Assembly (NCBI RefSeq): GCF_036289385.1
Contig: NZ_JAYFFH010000005.1
Location: forward strand, 102,996-166,995
Length of the DNA stretch: 64,000 nt
From: Anaerofustis butyriciformans
GTDB taxonomy: Bacteria; Bacillota; Clostridia; Eubacteriales; Anaerofustaceae
Direction of reading: 5' to 3'
The position numbers were made by a program, and so were the translations under genes. The notes below the pieces were generated by a model. That model was not told where the DNA came from. It saw only the letters and a list, made by a program, of their open reading frames with translations, and ran no database searches. Positions 25,898 through 36,100 of the stretch are shown here, in pieces; the stretch's first letter is position 1; every line of letters starts with the position of its first letter.

Positions 25898-27157
25898 ATG
25901 GCAACGGGCGTAATAATGCCTAGACAAGGGCAATCGGTAGAAAGTTGTATTATTACTAATTGGAACGTAAAAGAAGGAGACAGCGTAAAGGAGGGTGATG
26001 TTTTATTTGAATATGAAACAGATAAATCTGCTTTTGAAGAAGAAGCTAGTGTAGGCGGAACAATTTTAAAAATTTTGGCAGAAGAAGGTGACGATGTACC
26101 TTGTCTTGATATTGTTTGTGTGATTGGCAGTGAAGGTGAAGACATAAGTGAATTTTTATCTAAAGAAGAAAACGAAGTAAAAGAAGAAGTAAAAAACGAC
26201 GTAGAAGAAAAGAAAGTTGAAGTAGAAAAAACACAAGTTACTTTATCTTCAGTTTCTGGTGAAAACAAAGTTTCTCCAAGAGCAAAAATGCTTGCAGAAG
26301 AAAAACATTTAGATTTAGACAAAGCTGTTGCCACAGGTCCAAACGGAAGGGTAATAGAAAGAGATATTTTAACTTTGGCTAAAAATGGATATAAAATCAA
26401 TAATGAAATTCAACAAGAAGAAAGTTCTATTTTTATTAATGAAAATGTAAACGATACAATAAATGAATATGAAGATATTCCTCATTCAAATGTAAGAAAA
26501 GTTATTGCAAAATCAATGCATGCATCTTTAAGCAATATGGCTCAACTTACATTTAATCGTAGCTTTGATACTACAAACATGATGAACTATAGAAAGACTA
26601 TAAAATCATCAATGGAAAGTTTAGGACTTAAAAAGATTACCGTAAACGACATAATAATGTACGCAGTATCAAGAATTATTTTAAATCACAAGAGCTTTAA
26701 TGCTCATTATGATGATGAAAAATTGAGAGTATTTAACAATGTTCATTTAGGTATGGCTGTTGATACAAAGAGAGGTCTTTTAGTTCCTACAATATTTAAT
26801 GCAAACAAGATGTCTTTAAATGAAATTTCAAAAAGATCAAAAGAACTTGGTGCTATGGCAAGTGAAGGTAAGATAAGCCCTGATTTATTGAGCGGTGCTA
26901 CATTTACTGTAAGTAATTTGGGTTCTATGGGAATAGAAAGTTTTACTCCAATAGTAAATCCACCTCAAACAGGTATCTTAGGTGTTTGTGGTCTTGTTGA
27001 TAAAATAAAAGTTGTAGATGGAAATATCGTTCCATATAAAGCAATGAACTTATCACTTACATGTGACCATAGAGCAGTAGATGGTGCTGATGCAGCAAGA
27101 TTATTAAAGGATTTATGCGAAGCGCTTGAAAATTTCTCTGCTTTGCTTGCTAAATAG
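25898..27157 (+). CDS. pdhC: Dihydrolipoamide acyltransferase (E2) of 2-oxoacid dehydrogenase complex
   Basis: A 419-residue E2 core protein. One N-terminal lipoyl domain with the acceptor lysine K43 in TDKSA; an acidic, Glu/Val-rich linker; a peripheral-subunit-binding domain (SPRAKMLAEE to GRVIERDI, about 125-160); and the catalytic domain with FTVSNLGSMGIESFTPIVNPP and the active-site DHRAVDGADAA. It transfers the acyl group to CoA in the cytoplasm. A lipoate ligase gene is present 12 kb upstream in the window. Whether the substrate is pyruvate, acetoin or a branched-chain acid cannot be settled from E2 alone. Confidence 0.92.
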   Translation: MATGVIMPRQGQSVESCIITNWNVKEGDSVKEGDVLFEYETDKSAFEEEASVGGTILKILAEEGDDVPCLDIVCVIGSEGEDISEFLSKEENEVKEEVKNDVEEKKVEVEKTQVTLSSVSGENKVSPRAKMLAEEKHLDLDKAVATGPNGRVIERDILTLAKNGYKINNEIQQEESSIFINENVNDTINEYEDIPHSNVRKVIAKSMHASLSNMAQLTFNRSFDTTNMMNYRKTIKSSMESLGLKKITVNDIIMYAVSRIILNHKSFNAHYDDEKLRVFNNVHLGMAVDTKRGLLVPTIFNANKMSLNEISKRSKELGAMASEGKISPDLLSGATFTVSNLGSMGIESFTPIVNPPQTGILGVCGLVDKIKVVDGNIVPYKAMNLSLTCDHRAVDGADAARLLKDLCEALENFSALLAK

Positions 27158-27170
27158 GAGGTAAATTTTT

Positions 27171-28532
27171 ATGTATGATGTAATCGTTATAGGTGCAGGC
27201 CCAGGCGGATATCTTGCTGCTGAAAGAATATCAGCCGAAGGTAAAAAGACTTTACTTATTGAAAAAGAGCATATTGGTGGAGTATGTTTAAACGAAGGCT
27301 GTATACCTACAAAAACATTATTATATTCTGCAAAACTTTATGATGGAGCATTACACGGTGATAAATACGGAATAAGTGCAAAGGATATAACAATTGATCA
27401 CAGTGCTGTAATAGATAGAAAAGATAAGGTTGTTAAAACTCTTGTTGGGGGTGTTTCTATGGCATTAAAATCAAAAAAAGTAGAAGTTATTATGGGTGAT
27501 GCTCAAATTAAAGAAAAAAAAGACGGTAAAATTCAAGTAGAAGTAAACGGTGAGATAAAAGAAAGTACATATTTGATTATTGCGACAGGATCTGATAGTG
27601 TAAAACCTCCTATTCCTGGAGTAAAAGAAGGACTTGAAAGCGGATTTATTTTAACAAATAAAGAAATTCTTTCACTAAAAGAAGCTCCAAAGAAATTAGT
27701 TGTTATAGGAGGCGGAGTTATCGGTCTTGAAATGGCAAGTTATTTTAACTCTATAGGTTGTGAAGTTACAGTAGTTGAAATGATGGGTAAAATTGCCGGT
27801 CCTACAGATATAACAATATCTGAAAGTTTAAAGAAAGAATATGAGAAAAAAGGTGTTAAATTCTATTTAGAATCAAAAGTAACTAAAGTTGATGATAAAT
27901 TTGTTTACTTTGAAAAGAATGGTGAAGAAAATAAAGTTGAAGCAGACAAAGTATTGTTATCAATAGGAAGAAGAGCAAATATTAACGGAATAGGTCTTGA
28001 AAATTTGAATGTATATACTGAAAGAGGCTGTATAAAAGTAGACGAAAAACAACAAACAAATATAGCAAACGTATATGCAGTTGGAGACTGTGTAGGTGGT
28101 GTTATGTTAGCTCATACAGCATACAGAGAAGCAGAAGTTGCAGTTAATAATATTTTAGGTAAGAAAGACAGAATGCAATATAACGCTGTTCCTAGTGTAA
28201 TTTATACAAACCCTGAAATTGCAAGTGTGGGAGAAAGTGAACAAAGTGCAAAAGAATATGGTTTGGATATTATAGTAAAACAACTTCCTATGCAGTATTC
28301 CGGAAGATATGTAGCTGAAAATGAAGGCGGAAGCGGAATAATAAAAATAATTGTAGATAAAAAATGGAATACCTTAATAGGTGTTCATATGATGGGAAAT
28401 TACTCAAGTGAAATTATCTTGGCAGCTGCAACAATGGTTGAAAGTAATATGAATATAGAGGAAATAAAAAAGGTAGTATTCCCTCATCCAAGTGTTGGTG
28501 AAATAATAAGAGAGGCAATATTTAGTATATAA
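27171..28532 (+). CDS. lpdA: Dihydrolipoamide dehydrogenase (E3)
   Basis: A 453-residue flavoprotein that reoxidises the E2 dihydrolipoyl group with NAD+. FAD motif GAGPGGYLAA at residues 8-17; redox disulfide GGVCLNEGCIP (Cys 39 and 44); NAD motif VIGGGVIGLEMA; and the C-terminal dimer segment HMMGNYSSEI...FPHPSVGEI containing the His-Glu pair in the pattern HPSxGE. Thirteen bases after E2, twelve before E1. Confidence 0.95.
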   Translation: MYDVIVIGAGPGGYLAAERISAEGKKTLLIEKEHIGGVCLNEGCIPTKTLLYSAKLYDGALHGDKYGISAKDITIDHSAVIDRKDKVVKTLVGGVSMALKSKKVEVIMGDAQIKEKKDGKIQVEVNGEIKESTYLIIATGSDSVKPPIPGVKEGLESGFILTNKEILSLKEAPKKLVVIGGGVIGLEMASYFNSIGCEVTVVEMMGKIAGPTDITISESLKKEYEKKGVKFYLESKVTKVDDKFVYFEKNGEENKVEADKVLLSIGRRANINGIGLENLNVYTERGCIKVDEKQQTNIANVYAVGDCVGGVMLAHTAYREAEVAVNNILGKKDRMQYNAVPSVIYTNPEIASVGESEQSAKEYGLDIIVKQLPMQYSGRYVAENEGGSGIIKIIVDKKWNTLIGVHMMGNYSSEIILAAATMVESNMNIEEIKKVVFPHPSVGEIIREAIFSI

Positions 28533-28544
28533 GGAGAAAGTAAA

Positions 28545-31007
28545 ATGACTAAGAGTTTATATGTTGACCCAAACGAAGTTAGAAAAAAAGGCACGATAAA
28601 ATTCGAAGATATAAAAGTTAATGATTATCAAAAAAAGGTTAAAGATGTACTTGATGAATTCTCTACTGATGAATTTAAAAGAATATACAGAGATATGTGG
28701 TATATCAGAGAATTTGAAACAATGCTTAACTTAATAAAAACAAGAAGCGAATATGAAGGAATGGAATATAATAATCCCGGACCTGCTCATCTTGCCATTG
28801 GACAGGAAGCTGCTTATGTAGGTCAAGCTTTTGATTTAACCATTGATGATTATTCTTTCGGTTCTCATCGTTCTCATGGTGAAGTTTTGGCGAAAGGTTT
28901 ATCTGCCATAGAAAAATTAAGCGATGAAGAATTAACTAAAATAATGGAAGAATTTGATGGTGGAAAAATCTATAAAATAATAAAAGAAAATACAACTTCA
29001 ACTGATGTAAAAGATATAGCAAGAGAATTTTATTTATATGGATTTTTAGCTGAAATATTTGCAAAAGAAACTGGTTTTTCAAAAGGTCTTGGTGGTTCAA
29101 TGCATGCTTATTTCTTACCTTTTGGTCTTTATCCTAATAATGCCATTGTAGGGGGCTCTGCTCCTATAGCTACAGGTGCTGCATTATATAAAAGAGCAAA
29201 TCAGAAAAAAGGTATAGTAATTGCAAACTGTGGAGATGGTGCAATTGGATGCGGTCCTGTATATGAATCAATGAACTTCGCAAGTATGGATCAATTTAGA
29301 GAGCTTTGGGAAGATGGATTTAACGGCGGACTTCCTATTATTTATAATGTATTTAATAATAGTTATGGTATGGGTGGTCAAACTAAAGGTGAAACAATGG
29401 CTTATGGCATGGTTGCAAGATTAGGGGCTGGGGTTACTCCTAACCAAATGCATGCTGAAAGGGTTGACGGTTATAATCCTCTTGCTGTTATAGATGCATA
29501 TAGAAGAAAGAGAAAAAAAGTTGAAAGCGGAGAAGGTCCGGTACTTCTTGAAGTTGTTACTTATAGATTCTCAGGTCACTCTCCATCAGACTCTTCTACA
29601 TATAGAACAAAAGAAGAAATTGCTGCATGGGAAGAACAAGATTCAATAATTGATTTCGGAAATCAAATGGTAGAAGCTGGTGTATGCACTAAGGAAGATT
29701 TAAAGGAAATAGAACTTGCAGTAAGAGAAGATATTAAAAAAGCTGTTAAACTTTCAATCGATCCTGAAATATCACCAAGAATGGATCTTGATAATCATCC
29801 TGAACTTATGGAAAATATTATGTTTTCTAATGAAAAAATAGTAAACAGAGATGAAAGCAGAGTTCCTGAAATTAATCTTGAAGATAATCCAAGAATAAAA
29901 GCAATAGAAAGAAAAGTAAGAAGTGCTTATGATGAAGATGGTAAAAAAGTATCTAAAAACAAAGTTTTCCAAATAAGGGATGGTTTGTTTGAAGCGATAG
30001 TTGAAGGTTATAAAAATGACTCTACACTTATTGCCTACGGCGAAGAATGTCGTGACTGGGGAGGTGCTTTTGCAGTATATAGAGGATTAACAGAAGCTCT
30101 TCCATATCACAGATTATTCAATTCTCCTATTTCTGAAGCTGCCATAGTCGGAACAGCCGTAGGTTATGCTATGGCAGGGGGAAGAGTTATTGCAGAACTT
30201 ATGTATGCTGATTTTATCGGTAGATGTGGAGATGAAGTATTTAATCAAATGGCAAAATGGCATGCAATGAGTGCCGGAGTACTTAAGATTCCTGTAATAC
30301 TTAGACTTCCTGTTGGAAATAAATATGGGGCACAACATTCTCAGGACTGGAGCGGACTTTGCACACATATTCCAGGACTAAAAGTTGTTTATCCAAATAC
30401 TCCTTATGATGCAAAAGGTCTTATGAATTCAGCACTTAGAGGAACAGATCCTGTTATATTTGTTGAAAGTCAAAAAATGTATGACAAAGGTGAAGAATTT
30501 GAAGAAAGTGTTCCAGAATGCTATTATGAAATAGAATTTGGTGAACCAAGCATAAAGAGAAAAGGAAACGATGTTACAATACTTACAATCGGTCCTACAT
30601 TATATACAGCATTAGAAGCTGCTGATAAACTTGAAGAATATGGAATAAGTGCAGAAGTAATAGATGCAAGAAGTCTTGTTCCGTTTAACTATGAAAAAGT
30701 AATAGAATCTGTTAAGAAAACAGGCAAAATTATTCTTGCATCAGATGCATGTGAAAGAGGTTCATATCTTCAAGATATGGCAAGTAATATTACAAGACTT
30801 GCTTTTGATTATCTTGACGGACCTGCTGTTGTTGTGGGAGCTAAAAACTGGATTACTCCTGCGCATGAACTTGATCATACTTTCTTCCCTCAAAGCGATT
30901 GGATTATTGACGCCTTTCATGAAAATATAATGCCAATCGAGGGATACACCCCAAAACATAACTTTACACCTACAGAACTTATTAGACTAAATAAGCAGGG
31001 TGTATAA
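28545..31007 (+). CDS. Fused alpha-beta 2-oxoacid dehydrogenase E1
   Basis: An 820-residue protein joining both E1 subunits that most bacteria encode separately. Residues about 40-440 are the alpha half, with SHRSHGE and the thiamine-diphosphate motif NCGDGAIGCGPVYESMNFA...NNSYGMGGQ; residues about 475-820 are the beta half with YGEECRDWGGAF, SPISEAAIVGTAVGYAMAGGRVIAELMYADF, and the transketolase C-terminal domain. It would decarboxylate a 2-oxoacid (or acetoin) and acylate the E2 lipoyl group. The alpha half carries an insertion of about 50 residues between SHGEVLAKG and LGGSMHAY. Followed by a terminator. Confidence 0.9.
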   Translation: MTKSLYVDPNEVRKKGTIKFEDIKVNDYQKKVKDVLDEFSTDEFKRIYRDMWYIREFETMLNLIKTRSEYEGMEYNNPGPAHLAIGQEAAYVGQAFDLTIDDYSFGSHRSHGEVLAKGLSAIEKLSDEELTKIMEEFDGGKIYKIIKENTTSTDVKDIAREFYLYGFLAEIFAKETGFSKGLGGSMHAYFLPFGLYPNNAIVGGSAPIATGAALYKRANQKKGIVIANCGDGAIGCGPVYESMNFASMDQFRELWEDGFNGGLPIIYNVFNNSYGMGGQTKGETMAYGMVARLGAGVTPNQMHAERVDGYNPLAVIDAYRRKRKKVESGEGPVLLEVVTYRFSGHSPSDSSTYRTKEEIAAWEEQDSIIDFGNQMVEAGVCTKEDLKEIELAVREDIKKAVKLSIDPEISPRMDLDNHPELMENIMFSNEKIVNRDESRVPEINLEDNPRIKAIERKVRSAYDEDGKKVSKNKVFQIRDGLFEAIVEGYKNDSTLIAYGEECRDWGGAFAVYRGLTEALPYHRLFNSPISEAAIVGTAVGYAMAGGRVIAELMYADFIGRCGDEVFNQMAKWHAMSAGVLKIPVILRLPVGNKYGAQHSQDWSGLCTHIPGLKVVYPNTPYDAKGLMNSALRGTDPVIFVESQKMYDKGEEFEESVPECYYEIEFGEPSIKRKGNDVTILTIGPTLYTALEAADKLEEYGISAEVIDARSLVPFNYEKVIESVKKTGKIILASDACERGSYLQDMASNITRLAFDYLDGPAVVVGAKNWITPAHELDHTFFPQSDWIIDAFHENIMPIEGYTPKHNFTPTELIRLNKQGV

Positions 31008-31011
31008 CAAA

Positions 31012-31037
31012 AAGCTCTCCTTTAAGGAGAGTTTTTT
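31012..31037 (+). terminator. Terminator after fused E1 gene
   Basis: CTCTCC (31015-31020), loop TTTAA, GGAGAG (31026-31031) and six T residues. Confidence 0.9.
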
Positions 31038-31198
31038 GTAAAAAAACTATAAAAAAAGTGACAATAGATAAGTGAATATTAATAAGATAATTCTGCATAA
31101 AAATATAAAAATATGCAAAATCATATATAAAATAATAATATCATGAATGTCTCTAAAAGTATGCTTATTGTGATAAAACAAAGGAAAAGGAGATATTT

Positions 31199-32950
31199 AT
31201 GAAAAAGATTTTTGCATTAATTTTATGTGGATTTATTATGTTAAGCCTTGTTAGTCCTGTAAGTGCATCAAATACGACTATAAATACGAACAAAATCATT
31301 GTTTCAGAAGAATTATATAATAATGGTGAACAAAGTCAGGTAGGAAATATTCCTACATTAGAAGAACAATTAACCGATCTTAACGGAACTATTTCGGCTG
31401 GTGAAGTTACAGGAAGTAAAAACGGATATTTTGAAAATGAAAAAGATAAAGAAGAGAGAACAGTAAAAATCAATATTGATTTAACAGCAAAGGGTGTTCA
31501 AACAGAAAGCGATACTATTTTTATTCTCGATGAATCAGGAAGTATGGGGTCGTATACGAGTAAGACAGAAGATGGTTTAGGTATAAATGGTGGTGGTGCA
31601 TCTCCATGTCAAAATGTGGATCATTACTATAAGGTTGAGAAAGGAAAATACGGAGCAACCGAAGATACATATTTTAAATTATCAGATTATATGGCATTAC
31701 CTTTTAATGGTTGGTCATCTTCTATTTTTACAAAAGTTAATTCTGATTTAGGGTTAAATTTAATAGCTGATAGAAGTACAATTACTTATTTAATAGATAA
31801 TCATTATTGTAAAAAATCTGACGGATCTTATACTCATATACCACCAGATTATACATCGATGGGGTCTCCACGTGTTGATAATCCTTATGGATGTATTGAT
31901 AAAGGAAATGTAGCTCATGCAGGTATATGGAATATAACTAAAAATTTAATAGAATCAAATCCAAACAATAGAGTTGCATTTGTAAGTTTTTGTTATACTT
32001 TAAGAGATAATGTAGATTTTTCTAATGACTTAGATATGTTAGAACCTATATTAAAAGATACACAGTTAGCTCTTGGAACAGATTATGGGACTGGATTCTC
32101 TGCTGCAAAAGCATTAATAGAAAAAAGAGAAAGTACGGATGTTCCTTTAAATGTAATATTTATTAGCGATGGTATGCCGACAGATTCATTCACTGTTAAT
32201 AATGCTAATTATAAATATATAAAAAGTTTACCAAATACAAAAATATATACAATAAATATTATGTCTTCTGCATCAACATTATTAAGCAACATGGCTTCTT
32301 CAAGTGAATTGTATAGTTACTGTGCTGACTTAGATGAGCTTAATAATGTATTTAGTTCTCTTGCAGATTCATTAAGTGGATATCCAAAAATGGAAGTAAC
32401 AGATGTAATTGACAAAGGATTTACCTTAAGAGTAGACAGTGAACATCCAATAACAATAGATGGGGTTGAATATACAAACATAGCCGATATACCAGCTGAT
32501 ATAGCAACAATAAGCGAAGACCAAAGAACACTTACATTTACACCTGAAATAGTAACTGAAAAAGGATATAGAATAAGCTTTTATGAAAGTTTAAATACAG
32601 AGGCACTAAATAAAGAGGATATAGCCGGAACATATTACACAAATGAAAAATGTGACATTACATATAAAAAATTAAATATAGACGGTGGAACAATAACTGA
32701 AGATAGTGAATTTACGACTATAAGTTTACCTTCGCCTGAATATAAAATAGTTACTACAGTTATAGATGATGGAAATAACGGTAATAACAATGGTAATAAT
32801 AGTGGTAATAGTGATAATACATCAAATAATAATGACATACAAGGTGGAGTGAAAACATCAGATGAAAGCAATATATATCTTTATGTGATATTGTTAGGTG
32901 TGAGTATCTTTGGAATGGGATATGCTTTAAGAAAGAAATTTGTTAAATAA
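31199..32950 (+). CDS. Secreted VWA-domain surface protein with sorting-signal-like C-terminus
   Basis: A 583-residue exported protein. Signal peptide ending near VSASN (about 24); a von Willebrand factor A domain with the MIDAS motif DESGSM (111-116), the TGF segment and FISDGMP; a beta-rich region after about 395; then an Asn/Gly/Ser-rich linker; and a C-terminal GGVKTSDES, hydrophobic helix and RKKFVK tail. That tail has the layout of a sortase signal but no canonical LPXTG. VWA domains mediate metal-dependent adhesion, often in pilus tips. Start has a good AAAGGAGA site. Single-gene unit flanked by terminators. Confidence 0.85.
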   Translation: MKKIFALILCGFIMLSLVSPVSASNTTINTNKIIVSEELYNNGEQSQVGNIPTLEEQLTDLNGTISAGEVTGSKNGYFENEKDKEERTVKINIDLTAKGVQTESDTIFILDESGSMGSYTSKTEDGLGINGGGASPCQNVDHYYKVEKGKYGATEDTYFKLSDYMALPFNGWSSSIFTKVNSDLGLNLIADRSTITYLIDNHYCKKSDGSYTHIPPDYTSMGSPRVDNPYGCIDKGNVAHAGIWNITKNLIESNPNNRVAFVSFCYTLRDNVDFSNDLDMLEPILKDTQLALGTDYGTGFSAAKALIEKRESTDVPLNVIFISDGMPTDSFTVNNANYKYIKSLPNTKIYTINIMSSASTLLSNMASSSELYSYCADLDELNNVFSSLADSLSGYPKMEVTDVIDKGFTLRVDSEHPITIDGVEYTNIADIPADIATISEDQRTLTFTPEIVTEKGYRISFYESLNTEALNKEDIAGTYYTNEKCDITYKKLNIDGGTITEDSEFTTISLPSPEYKIVTTVIDDGNNGNNNGNNSGNSDNTSNNNDIQGGVKTSDESNIYLYVILLGVSIFGMGYALRKKFVK

Positions 32951-32967
32951 ATAAAAAATAATTTTAT

Positions 32968-32998
32968 GGACAGAGATAATATCTTTGTCCTTTTTTTC
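32968..32998 (+). terminator. Terminator after VWA gene
   Basis: GGACAGAGAT (32968-32977) pairs with ATCTTTGTCC (32981-32990, one G-T pair), then seven T residues. Confidence 0.85.
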
Positions 32999-33163
32999 GT
33001 TAAAAAAATATAATATTTATATAAGAAATATATAAATTTTTTTAACTTTTTATATAAAAATATATAAAAATACTAATTAAAATATATAAAAATATGTTAT
33101 TATTAATTAATACATAAAAGTTTAACTTTTTTAATAATATTATTACATGATTTGGAGTAAGAG

Positions 33164-36100
33164 ATGATAAAAAGAGTATTTATAGGTAAAAAGGATGGGT
33201 TTGATACCTCAGGTGCAAATTTATTAAGTGATTTAAAAATCAACTTAAATATTTCTTCTTTAACTAAAGTAAACATATTTAATAGATATGATATTTTAGT
33301 TGACGGTGAAGAACATTTTGAAAATTTGGTTAACAATGTTTTAAGTGAAGTTAACGTTGATAATATTTATGTTGATAAATTGCCTGAATTTAGCGGTGCA
33401 ACATTATTTGGTATAGAATACCTTCCGGGACAATATGACCAAAGAGCAGATTCTGCAGAACAATGTGCTAATTTAATTATGAACAATGAACAATTAAAGG
33501 TTAAAAATGCAAGAATTTATGTTCTTTATGGCGATATCAGTAATGATGAATTATTAAAAATTAAAAATTATTTAATAAATCCTGTCGATTCAAGAGAAGT
33601 CGAAGTTGACAGCAAAATCGATATGGAAGATGAAAAAGTAGAAGTTAAAAAAACTCCTATAATTGAAGGTTTCATAGATTCTGATGATGAATATCTTGAA
33701 AATCTTTTAAGTGAAATGGGTCTTGCAATGGATATAAATGACCTAAAACTTATAAGAGAATATTTTAAGAATGATGAAAAAAGAAATCCTACTCTTACAG
33801 AAATAAGAGTTCTTGATACTTATTGGTCTGACCATTGTCGTCATACAACTTTTTCTACTCATTTAACAGATATTGATATTGAAGCTGGTGGAATAAATGA
33901 TGAAATTAAAGAGACATATGATGAATATATGGCTCTTAGAGATAAATTATATGTAGGTAAAAATAAACCTGTTACTCTTATGGATATGGCAGTAATCGGA
34001 ACAAAAGAAATAAAAGCAAGAGGTTTATTAAAGGATCTTGAAGAAAGTGATGAGATAAATGCTTGCAGTATAAGAGCTGATGTAGATGTTGATGGAAAAG
34101 ATGAAAAATATCTTATTATGTTTAAAAATGAAACACATAACCACCCAACAGAAATAGAACCATTCGGTGGAGCAGCTACTTGTCTTGGTGGGGCAATAAG
34201 AGATCCGCTTTCAGGTAGAAGTTATGTATATCAATCAATGAGAGTTACCGGTAGTGCAGACCCTACTGTAGCATATGATAAAACTTTAAAAGGTAAACTT
34301 TCACAAAGAAAAATTACAACAGGTGCTTGTCATGGTTTCTCTTCATACGGAAACCAAATCGGACTTCAAACAGGACAAGTTAAAGAATATTATCATCCAA
34401 ATTATGTAGCTAAAAGGATGGAAATTGGTGCAGTTATAGCTGCTGCAAAAGAAGAAAACGTAAAAAGACTTACATCTGATCCAGGAGATATAATCGTTCT
34501 TGTTGGCGGAAGAACAGGTAGAGACGGTATCGGAGGTGCCAGCGGTTCTTCAAAAGAACATACTGAAAAATCAGTATTAACTGCAGGAAGTGAAGTACAA
34601 AAAGGTAATCCTATAGAAGAAAGAAAACTTCAAAGATTATTTAGAACTGATGAAGTTGCAAAAATGATTAAAAAATGTAACGACTTCGGTGCAGGCGGAG
34701 TAAGTGTTGCAGTAGGTGAACTTGCAGACAGCTTAAATATTAATCTTGATAGTGTACTTAAAAAATATGAAGGTCTTGATGCTACTGAAATTGCAATAAG
34801 TGAATCTCAAGAGAGAATGGCCGTTGTAATAGCAAAAGAAGACAAAGAAAAATTCATAGAAGCTGCAAGAAAAGAAAATCTTGAAGCCGTTCAAGTTGCA
34901 ACAGTAACTAATGACGGTAATATCATAATGACAAAAGACGGCGAAGAAGTCTTAAAAATCAAAAGAAGTTTTGTTGATACTAACGGAGCAAGCAAAAATG
35001 CAAGCATTAAAGTTGGAAAAACTTCAAATGTTATATCTTCTTTAGCTGATAAAAATAAAACAAATAAAGAAAACTTTATAAATATACTTAAAAACCACAA
35101 TGTTTGTTCTCAAAAAGGACTTGTTGAATATTTTGACAATACTATCGGGGCAAACAATGTTTTGATGCCTTACGGCGGAAAATATATGTTAAGTGAAGTT
35201 GATGGAATGGTAGCTAAAGTGCCTCTTGAAAAAGGAGATACAAAAACTGCAACTGTAATGACAAATGGATTTGACCCTGAATTATTAAGTGAAAATCCAT
35301 ATCTTGGTTCAATTTATGCAGTTGTTTCTTCTGTTTCAAAAGCAGTTGCAATAGGTGCTGATTATAAAAAATTAAGACTTTCATTCCAAGAATATTTTGA
35401 AAGACTTAGAAAAGACCCTACAAGATGGGCAAAACCATTTATTGCACTTCTTGGTGCTTTAAAAGTTCAACTTGAACTTAATACTCCTGCAATCGGAGGA
35501 AAAGACAGTATGTCTGGTTCTTTTGAAGATATAGATGTTCCTCCAACACTTGTTTCATTTGCTGTTGGTATTGTAAATGCTGATAAAGTTGTAAGCAGTG
35601 AATTTAAGAATGCAGGAAATAATGTATATGTAATTAAAATAAATAAAACAGAAAATAACACTCCTGAGTTTGAAAGCGTAAGAAAAGCCTTTGATTTGGT
35701 TCATGAATTAATTGAACAAGGAAAAGTAAAAGCTTCAAAATCAATAACTGTCGGCGGAGCTTGTGAAGCTGTTTCAAAAATGTGTTTCGGTAATAAAATC
35801 GGTTTTGAATTCTCAGATTCAGACTATGATATTTATGCTAAAAATTATGGTGATATCATTATTGAAACAAGCGAAACAATAGAAAGCGAAAATGCTGTTT
35901 TGCTTGGTAAAACAATAAGCGAAAAAGAAATAAGAGTTAAAGGTGAAGTTCTTGACCTTGAAATGCTTATAAAAGAATGGGAAAATCCATTGCTTAGCGT
36001 ATTCCCAATTGACAGCGGAATTGAAACAGACGTAAAAGAAATCAGTTATACAAAAGGAAGTATAATAACAAGAAAAACAAGCATTGCTTCTCCAAAAGTT

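Noticed and set aside
32761..32830. GGTAATAA-type repeat as a CRISPR or tandem repeat element
   Set aside because: It encodes the Asn/Gly-rich linker of the VWA protein in frame and has no spacer structure.
33115..33132. AAAAGTTTAACTTTT inverted repeat before purL
   Set aside because: Only a five-pair stem or so, expected by chance in such AT-rich sequence.
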